From NCBI RefSeq assembly GCF_027580225.2, contig NC_073358.2, positions 6,949,501 through 7,013,500 of the forward strand: a stretch of 64,000 nt of DNA. The letters are read 5' to 3'. Positions 1-12,916 of this stretch are shown one piece after another (position 1 is the stretch's first letter; each line of letters starts with the position of its first letter). The notes under the pieces are model-generated. The model ran no database searches and was not told where the DNA came from. It was given only the letters and a program-made list of their open reading frames with translations. The stretch comes from Misgurnus anguillicaudatus (lineage: Eukaryota; Chordata; Actinopteri; Cypriniformes; Cobitidae). Made by a program: the position numbers and the translations under genes.

Positions 1-210
1 TAAGGCTTAATATAATTTAAACTGATAAGTTACCAAAAATTTCACCCCCTTCACAGTTGTCATGAAGTGCAAAAACAAAAACACTTTTTGTACCATGCTG
101 TAAACATATTATTTTCTACTGTAAAGTTCGGCATTTTAACATGGGGGTCTATGGAAATTGACTCCCTTTTGGGGTCAGCCTCTAGCGGGCAGTCAATGAA
201 TTGCAGTTTA
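1..210. other. no gene seen
   Basis: Unremarkable sequence. It shares the short string CCCCTTCACAGTT with the THAP-type element near 29350, possibly a relic of the same repeat group. Confidence 0.4.
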
Positions 211-744
211 AGGGCTCAGTCACACCAAAAGCGTTTATGGCAGTTGCAGGCGCCTTTTTTGAATGATATTCTATGGGCAGGGCGCGTTTGCGCGCTGTTT
301 ATGCGCGCCGAGCGCCTTGCGGTTTTCTGCCGCCTGCCGCGCACGCGTTTTTGAAGGAGCGCTGAGAGCGGAGGAGCGCCTGACGTCATTCGCGTCTTCC
401 ATTGTCCAATCGAATGAGGGGAGAGGCGGGCCTTACGTTGTGGCGAGGGAAGTTTACAGTTGCTTTGAAGAACCGGACTCCACTCGCCCACTCTCTCCTG
501 CGTGTTTGTGCACCTCTTATCCTCAAACAAGGTCAGAGCAAGCGTCCTCTTTTTAAAGTTTCTGCTAATATGACAGTTAACAGCAAAAGAGCGCTCACGC
601 TTCAATATTTGATTGACAAGACAGCTGACTCGGTGGTTGCTTAGCAATATGAAAAGCCGCGCTGCACTGCTCTTTTTTAAAAAAGGCAGTGCGTCGCGCC
701 TTGCGTTTGCAAGCGTTTAAAGTGCTTTTGGTGTGACTGAGCCC
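211..744. mobile_element. MITE, PIF/Harbinger-like
   Basis: The left end AGGGCTCAGTCACACCAAAA and the right end TTTTGGTGTGACTGAGCCC are inverted copies. TTA-type flanks fit a 3-bp Harbinger target, though the exact TSD is ambiguous by one base. The interior is GC-rich with CpGs (GCGCGTTTGCGCGC). The open frames inside it are palindrome artefacts. Confidence 0.75.
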
Positions 745-2238
745 TTAGTCACTTCCATATTGGCTTCATCAGAGAGATCAGAAGGTTGCCCCTCGGTTTA
801 CACAGATCCGTGAAAATTGTTAATTTATACAGTAAAGAAACACAACACGCCTGGGCACATCCGCATTCTTAAATAAAAACCATCAAGACGACAAAAGCAT
901 CAAGCATTTTTGTTTACACAGACGATGAGGTAATTTCTTTAACTACAATTACAGTTTTTTTTATTCGCTTTGGTACTATTTTCACAAGTAAGGTGTACAT
1001 TTTCAAAACTCTTAGTACAAAAATCCAAACTGATCACACTTGTAATGCAGCTAGTCATTCTTTCAAAACCTGATGTAATGCTTTCAGTGAGTTGCACATG
1101 TTTTCAGTCCACATAGTCATTGTTTCAAATTCAAGATTATTGTAATATGTAATGAGAACATTTGGTTTAATCACCAAAACACAACGGTATGATCTTCTTT
1201 CAGTTTAGTACTTTTAACAATCAGTTCATCCAACAGCAAACATTGCAAGATACATGTTTCAAATCAGCCTTAATAGTGCTGAAATTAATATGCTACAGTA
1301 CTAAAAAATACATATTGCTGTACACAGTTTCACATTAGGCAATACACTACATTACTTACATAATCTATCATTTCCAAAATATCCATCCTATGTGTAATCA
1401 AGTGAAGGATCAATGAAGACATCCTCTACAATCATTTGAGCAAATTACAGTAGTTTTTTTCAGATATAATTGTAACATAGGTATACTTTCTATGATGTAA
1501 CTGAATGAAAACATAAAATTTAGTGCACACATTACATTACATTACAGTAATTTGGATCGAGCCTGTCTTTGGCCGTAGATTTTTGTCCACCTCTTTGACC
1601 TCTCTGTGGGTCCCCATGCCCACCTCTCTGACGGATCCCTTGTCCACAAGATCTTTTTATTCCTTGCTATCTATTGTGCTTCATGTTGAAATAAATTGCC
1701 AGTGTTTACACCCCCACTTTTACAGTATATCTACTGTAATGACCAACTTTGGTTACCACTATGTAAAATCAATTAGCAATAAAGAGTATTTTATCATGTG
1801 TGGTTAGACATAATTTATATGTTCGTACAAACACAGGTTTTATTTTTGTAGTTCTCAAAATCCATATACTGTATATTGCTGAAATGAAAATATATAGGTT
1901 TACCAAATGGTTCAGTGATTAACCATTAAGATCAGTTGGATTTAGTGATGGTCAAATGTATTTACACAAATGAGATGAGAAGTATTTCAAAAGTATTGTG
2001 AGCATTGCATTGTGAAAGACAATTACTTCAAATGAAAGATATTTCTTTGATGACACAATGATTAGGTGTGGTGAAAAAGTGAATGTATCATTTTGTGTGT
2101 TGTACTAAGTCAATTGAACATGTGATTAAATGTTTGAAAAAACTGACTATTTGATGATCTGCCTTGAGTTTTGTACTAACAGTTGTGAAGTTTTACCACA
2201 TACTTGTGAAAATAGTATCAAAGCGAATAAAAAAAACT
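745..2238. other. about 1.5 kb AT-rich, no gene seen
   Basis: No supported exon, RNA gene or complete transposon. A short ATTAC run lies near 1530-1545. Open frames here show no family motif. Confidence 0.5.
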
Positions 2239-2242
2239 GTAA

Positions 2243-2771
2243 AGGGGCCATGGCACAAGACTTTTTTAAGATGTCAAATAAATCCTTGGTGTCCCCAGAG
2301 CACATATGTGAAGTTTTAGCTCAAAATACCACACAAATAATTTATTATAGCATGTTAAAATTGCCACTTTGTAGGTGCGCGCAAAAATGTGCCGTTTTGG
2401 GCGCGTCCTTCAAAATGCAAACGAGCCGACGAAACCCAAACACCGATCACAACGATGGTGGTTTGTTGCAATTGAAACTCAATTGTGCTTTGAATTATTT
2501 TCTCTCTCTCTTTTTCTCTGCACTAAATGGCAGTGCTGTGGTTGGACAGTGCAGACCAAGGGGCGGCACTATTACAATAAGAAGTCCTTATGACATCATA
2601 AGGAGAGCCAAATTTCAACGACCTATTTTTTCACGTGCTTGCAGAGAATGGTCCACCAAAACTAAGTTACTGGGTTGATCTTTTTCACATTTTCTAGGTT
2701 GATAGAAGTACTGGGGACCCAATCATAGCACTTAAACATGGAAAAAGTCAGATTTTTATGCCATGGCCCCT
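2243..2771. mobile_element. TTAA-type MITE (AGGGGCCATGGCA termini)
   Basis: Inverted ends AGGGGCCATGGCA and TGCCATGGCCCCT. The right flank is TTAA (2772-2775); the left flank is GTAA, one change from TTAA. No transposase. Confidence 0.65.
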
Positions 2772-3066
2772 TTAAAGCTGCCAGGCAAGAATTCAAAAAC
2801 CTGTAGCTAACATTGCATACATTAAAGGAGCCAAAGAACGCATTAAAATAATATATGTAAATTGTTCTCTGATATCTACATAACAGGTATGTGGCTTTAT
2901 TTAGTGCAAACATTATCCAGAGACTGTCCATGTGCAGATGTCCATTTACAACCCTAGGATTTGCATTTAGAATAAAATGGTCTATTATTACCTTATTTAA
3001 ACGGGTCATGAATAATAATTTTGAGCTCTGCTCTGATTGGTTTCTCAGAGCAGCTCTTTTGAATAG

Positions 3067-3067
<1 letters not shown>

Positions 3068-3147
<80 letters not shown>

Positions 3148-3148
3148 C
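3068..3148. repeat. (GT)n microsatellite
   Basis: An uninterrupted GT run of about 75 bases, then degenerate GTGC and GTAT units. It produces the false His-Thr and Cys-Val reading frames on the two strands. Confidence 0.97.
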
Positions 3149-3364
3149 ATGTGTATGTATGTAAACAGACCTTATGTTTAAGCCTGTATCAGACAAAGAT
3201 GCGGTATTTGAGGAATACTCAATTTATTGAAAATTGTTAATGGACATTTCTGAGTTGTAGGTTTGTTTTTTTTAGTATGGACCTGCAAAACGAAACTGTA
3301 ACGTCAATAGCAGAACTTCAGCCTAAACGCTAGCATATAGCATGAACTAGCATATAGCGCTAAC

Positions 3365-4555
3365 CAGAGATGTTCACAAGTCTCTGAGCTTGAGTCCAAG
3401 TCAAGTCTGAAGTCTCTGGGCTCGAGTCCAAGTCAAGTCTCAAGTCTCGTTGTAACAAATAAAACTCTAATAACAAATAAAGAAATTATAAACATTTATA
3501 AAAAAAACAAAGTTGCACATTAAGTATGGTCTAAAATTAGCATTAGGTACAGAAATTAAATTAAATGGATAATAACACTGTCTTTATTGTACAAATTAAA
3601 TATTATTATAATTATTTTTGAGCAATAGAAGTGATTTTCTGTTTGTCTTGGGTTGTTTGATTAACATTAATGACACAGACTTAAGTAGGTTAATTGAGGT
3701 TACTGTCTCTTTATTAAGAACAAATAAGCCCAGACTGGTTTCTGACTGGTTTCTTAAGACATAAACAAAAATGTTTTATTAGAAAAAGAGTACTGTGAGA
3801 TCATTTTGCGTGTATGTGCCTTGTCAAGAAAAGAAAGATTTTATGTTGGCTTAACTTTTGAAACACTTCTCTCTTTATGTGAACTACTGAGGGCACTTAA
3901 ACGCGTGCTCAAACACAGGCAGAGGGCGAATTCCAAACAGAGCTTCAGGAAGAAGATGCAGCAGTCGCTTCACATAAAAACGTTACGTTGTTTTTCATTG
4001 CTCTATTCAGCAAATGTATGTTAATGGACTACATTATGACACAAAGTAGCGCAACTCTGGACCTGACTGGAGCTGGACCGGATACACTGAACCGCATGTG
4101 CGTACAAAATTCTGCTCACTTGAGCGCCTTTTTGCGGTTAAATTGTTTAACCATTTAAACAATTGCAAGCCTTAGAAACACGTTAATGATAAACTTACCC
4201 TATTTAAATCGCATGCGAGCCGAACAGCGGATCCGTCACAGCACTACCCAAAGCTTCAGATGAATGCCACAGCGGCTGCCTGCAGGTACAGTCGACATGT
4301 ATGTTCGCGGCCGCGCGCGCGGAGCAGATACGTCACGTGTCACGTCGTGGTCAGGTTGTAGGTAACGGAGGGAGCTATGACAGCGAGCTCATCAGACGTT
4401 TCCTAAAAATAAACATTGTTCACAAGTCACCCGGCTCGAGTCCGAGTCGAGTCTGAAGTCTTTGAGGGTCGAGTCTCAAGTCGAGTCTGAAGTCACTGTG
4501 TGTGCGACTTAAGTCGCACTCGAGTCCGAGTCTCAAACTCGAGTCCCCATCTCTG
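3365..4555. mobile_element. hAT element, non-autonomous, TSD gcgctaac
   Basis: The 8-bp direct repeat GCGCTAAC flanks both sides (3357-3364, 4556-4563). Termini are CAGAGATG and CATCTCTG. Subterminal regions consist of many degenerate copies of GAGTCCAAGTCAAGTCT. A CpG-rich patch lies at 4290-4335. No transposase frame is visible. A truncated relative lies at 40125-40400. Confidence 0.88.
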
Positions 4556-4679
4556 GCGCTAACTCAGCATTCCCAACTTTGTTTTAGCATTGTAACAACA
4601 TTGTAATTACTATGTACAGAGCTCATATTATTCATCTTTGCGTAGGTAAATACAGTTTTACATTCTATGGCACCTTTAA

Positions 4680-5421
4680 CTTTACACAGTAACATTAGAT
4701 CAATGTTGATATGCATTAGATATGATATGAACAAAGGTAATTTCCTTGTCAGTTATTTTCTTTTGTTATCTGTTGTAATTGATTCTATGTGGAAGTCTAC
4801 CGGAAGTTGCATTAAGTCCACAAAAGCCGTTTATTTATGTTGTTGCTGCTGAAACCGTCCATATACACTTTATAAACTGTCTATATTATTTGCAATACGA
4901 AGAGCACAGAACTCGGCTATTGCAGCATTCACAATTAGTTATAATTGAATTATATCCAATAAAACCTTTTTTTGTCTGTCCTTTCGTCCTTGCGTCTGAG
5001 ACCGGGGGGCGGGTGGTGTTCAGATGCCGGCCATACAGGCTCCAAACAAGACGGATGAGAACAATAAAGCAGGCAGTTTCCTGACACCTCATTTGAACTG
5101 TGTGCAGCGGATGAGGGCCATATGTGTGTGTATGTGTGTGGCAGTCAATACTCATATCACATTTCTGATAATGCCTCTTGTAATGAGGCTCATCTCTAAG
5201 CAAATCATTTTTCAACCTTCAAACGCCGTCACCGGGAATCTCCAGTACATAAACGCCACCACCTGCCGCTCAGCAACCAATAAGGTGGTCCGACTGAGGT
5301 CAATACATTATTATTTTCATTTGCGGGAGGTGTAGGGTGGCTATGCCTATGAGTGATTGTGATGTGAATGAATGAGATGAGAATTTAAAAAAGCTTGGAA
5401 AGAAGGGAAGCACCGTCCATC
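4680..5421. other. no gene seen
   Basis: Moderately AT-rich sequence. A short reading frame near 5024 has no recognisable motif. No exon of the specc1 CH domain was found here. Confidence 0.5.
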
Positions 5422-5425
5422 TTAA

Positions 5426-6137
5426 AGGAATAGTCTACTCATTTTCAATATTAAAATATGTTATTACCTTAACTAAGAATTGTTGATACATCCCTCTATC
5501 ATCTGTGTGCGTGCACGTAAGCGCTGGAGCGCGCTGCGACGCTTCGATAGCATTTAGCTTAGCCCCATTCATTCAATTGTACCATTTAGAGATAAAGTTA
5601 GAAGTGACCAAACACATCAACGTTTTTCCTATTTAAGACGAGTAGTTATACGAGCAAGTTTGGTGGTACAAAATAAAACGTAGCACTTTTCTAAGCGGAT
5701 TTAAAAGAGGAACTATATTTTATGGCATAATAGCACTTTTGGGAGTATTTCTAAGTCCGCTCCCCTTCTCACTTTCATAATGGGAGAGGGAGGGTGTTAC
5801 TGCGCCGAGTCGAAGTACTCCCAAAAGTGCTATTACGCCATAAAATATAGTTCCTCTTTTAAATCCGCTTAGAAAAGCGCTACGTTTTATTTTGTACCAC
5901 CAAACTTGCTCGTATAACTACTCGTCTTAAATAGGAAAAACGTTGATGTGTTTGGTCACTTCTAACTTTATCTCTAAATGGTACCATTGAATGAATGGGG
6001 CTAAGCTAAATGCTATCGAAGCGTCGCAGCGCGCTCCAGCGCTTACGTGCACGCACACAGATGATAGAGGGATGTATCAACAATTCTTAGTTAAGGTAAT
6101 AACATATTTTAATATTGAAAATGAGTAGACTATTCCT
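5426..6137. mobile_element. Palindromic TTAA MITE, 322-bp arms
   Basis: TTAA (5422-5425 and 6138-6141) flanks a 712-bp palindrome. Left arm 5426-5747 and right arm 5816-6137 are each 322 bases and differ at only about three positions that I could see. The loop is 68 bases. The termini AGGAATAGTCTACTCATTTT are typical of fish TTAA MITEs. No coding potential. Confidence 0.93.
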
Positions 6138-6141
6138 TTAA

Positions 6142-7010
6142 CATCTTAGCGGGTAATTAGTAGCTCTCTGTTCTTATGACCGATGTCTCTTATGACATAG
6201 TGGACCAGTAGCCTTCCTTGACCTTTTCTTCAGCCCGTATTAAACTCAATTTGGAGCGTGTGTTTTTCAGCTAACCTTTTCTCACCTATGCGATGCGAGA
6301 AGAGGCCTGTGGCCATTGCTGTTCACATCACTGCAATCTCTTACGGCTCTTTTCTGCGCCTCTGTCATCGGACACTCTTAAAATGGATAAATGAACAGGT
6401 AATCGTGCCGAGTGACGGATAAATGAGGAAACACATGCTGGGGACAGGAAATAAGAAATAAGGGAGTGAGATCCCTTGTGACCCTGCCTGTGAAAACCTT
6501 TTTTGCATTTTTCTGTTTTGTACATAAATCATCCTGCATTATGTAAAGAACATTCTGTAAAAAATATTATTTTCACATCTTTAATTTTGACCGATTAAAG
6601 ATGTCAAAATCAATGAATTTGACAGACAGGGTCACATTCAGGGTCACATTCAACCCAAAACCACATTTAATTCTCTGCATTCTACCCTATTTTAGGGCCA
6701 TTCAGATTTTATTATTTTATTTTTTTGTTGGTTTTAGGGGCTTTTATGGCTTTATTCAGACAGTATAGTAGAGAAATGAAAGTGTTGGGTGGAGATAGGG
6801 GAGCAGAATCGGCAAAGAATCACAGAAACCGGAATTGAACCCAGGTGGCCTGACCAACGGGCTATTTTTGTATTGTTACACACAGCATCGTTGCCAGGAC
6901 GTTTGTATAGGGGAGGCTATACCTCCTGCACTGGGGGGCACACAGTGTCAGTGCCAGTGGGCGTTTAACAATCACATTGGTATCTTTCAAGTTAACTCAA
7001 TTAAGTCCAG
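6142..7010. other. no gene; possible SINE-like patch near 6710-6860
   Basis: The stretch GAATTGAACCCAGGTGGC near 6833-6850 looks like the B-box side of a tRNA-related repeat, but no complete tRNA-like body was found. Otherwise unremarkable. Confidence 0.35.
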
Positions 7011-7013
7011 TAG

Positions 7014-7623
7014 GGGAGAGCGGGGTAAGTTGTCACACTTTTTACACTGCCTAACATTTACAGAGCACCATACATCATCTCATACCAAATGAAAGAAGGA
7101 AGTCTTGGCCACATATGTTATATTCATTAAATTTTCATATCTTATCTCACTACAAAGTTGTAAACTAATGAGTAGAGAATATTCACTTGTGACAATTTGC
7201 CCCATGGGCGGGTAAGTTGTCACACTAGATTATCTAAAAAGAAGAACCCTACTTAAATGTGATTATTGGTTTTAATTTTTTAATTCAAACCAGAACTGGA
7301 AATATTATCAAACAAATTATCAACTTGCCCCAAACTGACATGTGTTCTAATGTTGACTACATTTCAGGATTAGCTCAACATAGCTCCCCAGCTAAAATAT
7401 TAAAAGACACGTTATTTCCTCAACAAAACTGTGCTAACGTCAGATAAGAGCGAACTTGAATGTTAACACGAAGTTGGCTATAGAAGAAGTCGTCACACAA
7501 AGTGGCTATTTGGTGTGACAACTTACCGTATTTTCTGTACTATAAGTCACTTCAGAGTATACGTTGCATCAGTCAAAAATGCGTTTTGAATAGGAAATAA
7601 CATATATAAGTCACAGTGGACTA
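7014..7623. repeat. Degenerate DNA repeat with GGTAAGTTGTCACAC motif
   Basis: The motif GGTAAGTTGTCACAC appears near 7023 and 7210, and its reverse complement form GTGTGACAACTTAC near 7514. The second half (TACCGTATTTTCTGTACTAT onward) resembles another repeat cut short by the Tc1 insertion. No TSD found. Confidence 0.4.
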
Positions 7624-7684
7624 TACACTCACCTAAAGGATTATTAGGAACACCTGTTCAATTTCTCATTAATGCAATGGTGTA

Positions 7685-9475
7685 ATGGTGTGGGGGATGT
7701 CTTCTGGGCACTCTTTAGGCCCCTTAGTGCCAATTGGCCATCATTTAAATGCCATGGCCTACCTGAGCATTGTTTCTGACCATGTCCATCCCTTTATGAC
7801 CACCATGTACACATCATCTGATGGCTACTTCAAGCAGGATAATGCACCATGTCACAAAGCTCGAATCATTTGAAATTGGTTTCTTGAACATGACAATGAG
7901 TTCACTGTACTAAAATGGCCCCCACAGTCACCAGATCTCAACCCAATAGAGTAGGGCTGCACGATTAATCGTTTTTAAACCGAAATCGCGATGTGAATGG
8001 ATGCGATTTTCGAATCGCAAGAAATGCGATTATTTTGATTCAAAACTATTAAATATAACAATCATCTAGTACGCAGTTTTTGACAGTTCGCTTCATGCGC
8101 ATTTTACGTTTGATGCAGTTTAGACCAATAGAGTGCATGAACACTGAGGTGCTGACAACACGTCATCACACCAGTTGGATAACATGAGCGCGAGCGACAG
8201 TTCAACTCCTCAACAAAGTGTACGGCCAAATGATTTCCGCGATGCGGAAAACACGGACAGAATCGCGAAATGCATACAAATGGAATTAACTGCACAACGC
8301 GGAATGTCATGAAGTTGGCAGATTTTGGATTCAGTCATTTTAAAAACGCATTATAACTCATTAACCGGCAAATGAAAGGACAGAAATGCGCGAAAACATT
8401 TCCCTTTTGTGTAATGTTGGACTTAAAGAAAGGTGTATATACGTCCGTTTCTCGTCATGCATCGCAAACAATGACAAACGCCTCATCAGACTATAAGCAG
8501 GTTTCATTAAAGCCCGGAACACAGCAGACGAAAGAGGTACATTATACTTTCTTGCACGCGCACATCTGCACCGCTTTGAATATTTACAGGCATGAGGGTT
8601 CATGAAGCGCGCACACAGAGAGCAGTCAGCACACGCGTGATCACTAAACTTAAGTTTTCTTTCTTGTCTAAGTGAACATAAACAGCTGGATGTTTATCAG
8701 TAGGCTATATTGAAGCAGAGCAGTTTAGCTGTCTTGTGTCTTAAAGTGACAGTAACCTGGTGCTTTCTGTGTCAGAAATGTTTATTACACACCAAAAATT
8801 AAAATCAGTCCTTACTCTTAACTGAACAAGCTTCTGCAGCTCCACATTTAAAATCCTACAGTGAGGACTGTGCAGTGTTTTATTTGTATTTTTTGCTTAT
8901 GTTAAATCATAGATTCTAATAACTAATATATTTACATTTATTACAGATGCCTGAAAAGTAAAACAAGATGAGTATAGTCTTATGATTAAAAGAAAAACTA
9001 AACATTTGCTTGTCAGATGCATTGTTGTAGTGACAGCCAAAATACATTGGCCTATATGTTATTTTAAATAAAACTTTCAAAAAAAAAAAATTTAAATTGT
9101 ATTTTTTTTATGTTCTTAGATTAAAAAAAAAAGTTTGTCTGCAGAATAGCAAAGTCCTGCAGACAACTTGGTACAATGTTTAAGAGGTTTTAAATAAACA
9201 ATTGCACAGCATCTTTCTTTGGTGCTATTAAAACCACCACAACAAACCTGGATGTACCTCTTTTATTATATACTAATGAATCGCACTTTAAATCGCGAAT
9301 CGCAATTTAGATCAGAAAAATCGCAATTAGATTTTTTCTCCGAATCGTGCAGCCCTACAATAGAGCATCTTTGGGATGTGGTGGAACGGGAGTTTCGTGC
9401 CCTGGATGTGCATCCCACAAATCTCTATCAACTGCAAGATGCTATCCTATCAGCATGGGCCAACATTTCTAAATA
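7685..9475 (+). pseudogene. Tc1 transposase C-terminal remnant, interrupted
   Basis: On the plus strand 7685-7951 encodes the end of a Tc1 DDE transposase (FKQDNAPCHKARI, then [12 protein letters not shown]). The frame resumes after the hAT element at 9366 (HLWDVVEREFRALD) and ends at a TAA at 9473-9475. Besides the insertion there is an in-frame TGA at 7871-7873. The HTH domains and the first catalytic Asp region are missing. The hAT TSD falls exactly on the codons of the Pro-Ile-Glu that include the third catalytic acidic residue. Confidence 0.88.
7952..9357. mobile_element. hAT element, TSD caatagag
   Basis: The 8-bp TSD CAATAGAG (7944-7951, 9358-9365) flanks termini TAGGGCTGCACGATTAATCG and ATCGTGCAGCCCTA. 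The interior is 1406 bp with subterminal CGAATCGCAA repeats and no recognisable transposase. A 43-codon frame (8184-8312) starts in a CpG-rich patch and could be a remnant of a transposase start, but shows no motif. Confidence 0.93.
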
Positions 9476-9589
9476 ATGCTTTCAGCACCTTGAATCAATG
9501 GCAAGTAGAATTAAGGCAGTTCTGAAGGCGAAAGCGGGTTAAATACAGAATTAGTATGGTGTTCCTAATAATCCTTTAGGTGAGTGTAT

Positions 9590-10636
9590 TTTATCAGGGT
9601 AATATTTGAATAATATTTGAATAATATGATTGGATTTTATACTAACAATAATGCAGTATTCCACTGTATTAAATATACTGACTGCCTTTAATTCTGTGCA
9701 TGACTGCATTTTCATCTAACGCCACATCCATAATATGTTTTCAATTAAATGAACATAATATGACCAAACATGATATGGTTTAAAGTATGGGCTGAAATGC
9801 ACCACTACATTATTAGTTTAAACCTCTGATTGCATACAGGCCACAAAATACCCATTATCTTTGCCCCCAGAGAACTGAATGGTTACGCAAATGCCCAATC
9901 GAAGTTTCCGGCATCTTGCGACTATCACAGTAAGGCTGAAACAGGAAAATCTCATGCTGGGTTTTCCGAATAAAAACAATAAAAAAGTTATGAAATAAAC
10001 TGTGGGCTCCTGCTCGGAGGAAAAACGTAACAGTGGTCGGCTTGATGTAACGTGACCATCTGTCTTGTAGGGAATTTACGCTGACCACTGTAAAGCCCTG
10101 TGAATCAGCATTATGAAACAATAGAAACCAAGGGCGAGCGATGACTAAACACTGTAATGTCCAGCTTTTCCAACTTTATTAAAGCTAAGCTGTATTTACC
10201 ATCTGCACATACTACAATTGTCTACGCGTAAGCTAATAAGAGCCAGAACAGGTCACCTGAGAGCCGTCTGCCTTTAGCTGCTGTTTAAATAAATCACCTC
10301 CTCAAGCTAAGTGAACAGGCCACTGTTTTCTGGTTGTGTCAGCAGCCTTTCTTCAATTTGTTTACCAGCTGAGCCCAATATGAGAGGGAAGCGTGTTTAA
10401 GCGTTTAACCAATAATCTTACATTCACACATGACAATGGAGGCTTGGATCTGGTCCCCTAAGGGTTTAATGGGCTTCATACGCGCTAATAAAGCAGCGAG
10501 AGACCCAGAAGAAACATTAGGGCCTCACACAGATCCGTACGTGTCCAATTACACGCTGTTTACTTCACAGTACATGTCGATGCCTGACACCGATGGCCCA
10601 CCGTGGAAGAAATACCATTTACTTCATATATTGTGC
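9590..10636. other. about 1 kb, no gene seen
   Basis: No exon with cytospin motifs, no RNA gene, no complete repeat termini found. Confidence 0.5.
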
Positions 10637-10640
10637 TTAC

Positions 10641-12372
10641 ATATGAAGAGTTTGGTTCCAAAACGCAATAAATCCATTTTGACAAATTTCGGTAAATACG
10701 TGTTTTCTATACTAAGAAAGTGACAAGATGAAAAACACTATTTTCTGTTACAAACTTTCCCATAGCATCTTTAGGTTATAATAACATTACAAAATTCAAA
10801 TCCATAACTTGATTTTCAAAGATTTATTACAAAAACGAAAAAAAATTTCCTCAAAATGCTAGAAATCTATTAATTCAATGTACAAACGAGCATTCATCTT
10901 TGCCATTTTATATTCATTTAGTTGAACAGTTGTACACACTAGTCCCTTTCACACATACAGTCTTTACTGGTAATTTACCGGTAAATTGCAGTTAACAGAT
11001 CATGTGTGAACAGAACCTTTCCGGTAAATCAGTGCTCCCAATTTACCAGTAAGACAGGTTGTAAGATTACCAGTAATTTACCGGTAAGCGCTATGTGTGA
11101 ACGAAAATTATAGGATTACCGGCATTTAGAACGGACGACGTCAGACCTTGCTGACAGCTTCGGGCCAATCATAGCGTTTTAATACAGATGACGCGTTTAC
11201 CCCCGCACTGTTTACGGACGTTTCCACACACATGCTGCTTGAAAGTTGAGCACACCTGAAGTTTACGTCCACATTTCTTCACAAAAGTTGTTTAAAACAG
11301 CTTACCACCGAATTGCCGACGTCCTTAGCACGCCCTCTGTGAAGCCTAACGTGCAAACAGTAGTGTTGTTAAAAACGCATTTTCGGTTTGACGTCGTCTC
11401 ATTCAGTGTTGTTTGGTCATGAGCAACTTCGCGACTGTTTACCACAGACGTGAAAACAGCACAATACGGAGCGTGGATATGAACGACGTGGATTGTTTAC
11501 AAATACAACACTGAGCTCGCCGCGTGCTACAGGTACTTCCGCTTTCTCAACGAATTTACCGGTATTTTGATACTGATGTGTGAATGATGTCTTACTGGTA
11601 AAATAACGGAACGCCACTGCGTCTGTGAACAGCACATTTTTGTATTTACTGGTAAATTCATGGTAATTTAGCAGAATTACTGTGTGAAAGAGGCTACTGA
11701 CTAAAAAAATAAACATTAATGTCATCAAAACACTTACTTTGTCATATTAAGATCACTGTCATTCCTGTGGTTATACTTGACGTCGTCGCTTAGCATTTTT
11801 CACACCGATCAGCTGTAAAATGTTTTGGTCCTGCTCGATTTTCGTTGACTTTGAGTAAAATAATGGAAAGTTTTTCATAAGATCCCCTGGGGTCAATGTG
11901 TTAGCATGAGAAACTTGATGCTGTCAGGAGATAAGCACCAGTCTTCCGAGTGCTTTGCGTAAATTATTAGATGTTGATGACAATCTTTCCCGTCACAGAA
12001 AACAAGCACAGGTTTATCAATGCTATTAAAGTATTATTTTGTTTTGTTTGTTGATCACGAAGTACAAAGTAGATGAGGAAAACTAGGACTCAGTGTACTC
12101 AGCGCGCCGCTATTGTTTATTTACATTGCGTTAATGGTACGCTGTAATTTCTGGAGTGGATTTACTGCGTTCTGTAAAAAAGGAGGAGTGGCGTTTATCG
12201 CATTTTGGGAAAAAAGGGAGAAAAGATGACAGAATAACACGGCGGATATTGGATTTTGCGTAAAATTAATTATTTACTTTTAAATACTGACCTGATATTA
12301 TACTCATTTTGGCAGTAACTAATTTTTTTCAAAAATGGCGTTTATAGCGTTTTGGAACCAAACTCTTCATAT
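10641..12372. mobile_element. Inverted-repeat element A (ATATGAAGAGTTTGG ends)
   Basis: Ends ATATGAAGAGTTTGGTTCCA and the inverse at 12353-12372 are flanked by TTAC on both sides (10637-10640, 12373-12376), a possible 4-bp TSD. The element contains a second inverted-repeat element (10940-11696). An inverted relative lies at 14366-17211. Superfamily unresolved. Confidence 0.65.
10940..11696. mobile_element. Inverted-repeat MITE, CTTTCACACA termini
   Basis: The left end TAGTCCCTTTCACACA pairs with the right end TGTGTGAAAGAGGCTA. The motif TTTACCGGTAA and variants recur in both arms. It lies inside element 10641-12372. No convincing TSD. Confidence 0.6.
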
Positions 12373-12376
12373 TTAC

Positions 12377-12916
12377 TATATATAAAATAAACATGCTAAA
12401 ATAAATGTGGTTACTGATGCACACACACATATGGACACCACGAGATGGCCTATATAGATAGTCGCTCTTTAACTAGATCAATTCATAAGCTGATTTGTGC
12501 AACAAAGTCTGCTGGCGAAATGTTCAAGCTATGTTTGTTGTAATTGTTCATGGCGAAGCTGTGGAGACTTGGACACAAAATGTATTGAATGCTTTTGTCA
12601 AGATTATTTGCTTTCTGGTGAATTGGAAAGAAAATGAAGCAGTAACTTACCAAGAGGATTCAAATGAGCCATTACAAGTCTTATTACATGGAAGTCGCCA
12701 TTTCACACCACCATGTTTCTACAGTAGCCCTAAATAAACAAACTATTCTATAGAGCGCGTTTTGATAAGTTTAAATTGATGATTTTATCAAAACATCAAC
12801 TACATTGACTCATTTTACAATCCCACTAGCATGCTATAGTATTTAGACAAAAAATAGTATTTACGCACACTTTCACGTCATTGCCTATATGCCACTGCAG
12901 TGGCTTATTGCACTAT
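12377..12916. other. no gene seen
   Basis: About 540 bases without a supported feature. Confidence 0.5.

Larger units (their letters stand above)
2826..4675. mobile_element. TTAA-type MITE hosting a hAT insertion
   Basis: TTAA (2822-2825) precedes AGGAGCCAAAGAACGC, and TTCTATGGCACCT precedes TTAA (4676-4679). The element carries the GT microsatellite and was later interrupted by the hAT copy at 3365-4555. Without that insertion it is about 650 bp. Confidence 0.75.
7626..9586 (+). mobile_element. Tc1-like element split by a hAT insertion
   Basis: Inverted ends CACTCACCTAAAGGATTATT and AATAATCCTTTAGGTGAGTG are flanked by TA on both sides (7624-7625, 9587-9588), the Tc1/mariner target. Without the hAT insert it is about 550 bp, so the 5' half of the transposase is missing: an internally deleted copy. 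Confidence 0.92.

Noticed and set aside
2130..2678. 182-codon frame
   Set aside because: Runs through a TTAA MITE and flanking sequence and has no domain motif.
2662..3196. Long frames of alternating His-Thr and Cys-Val
   Set aside because: They are the translation of the GT microsatellite, with no coding signal on either side.
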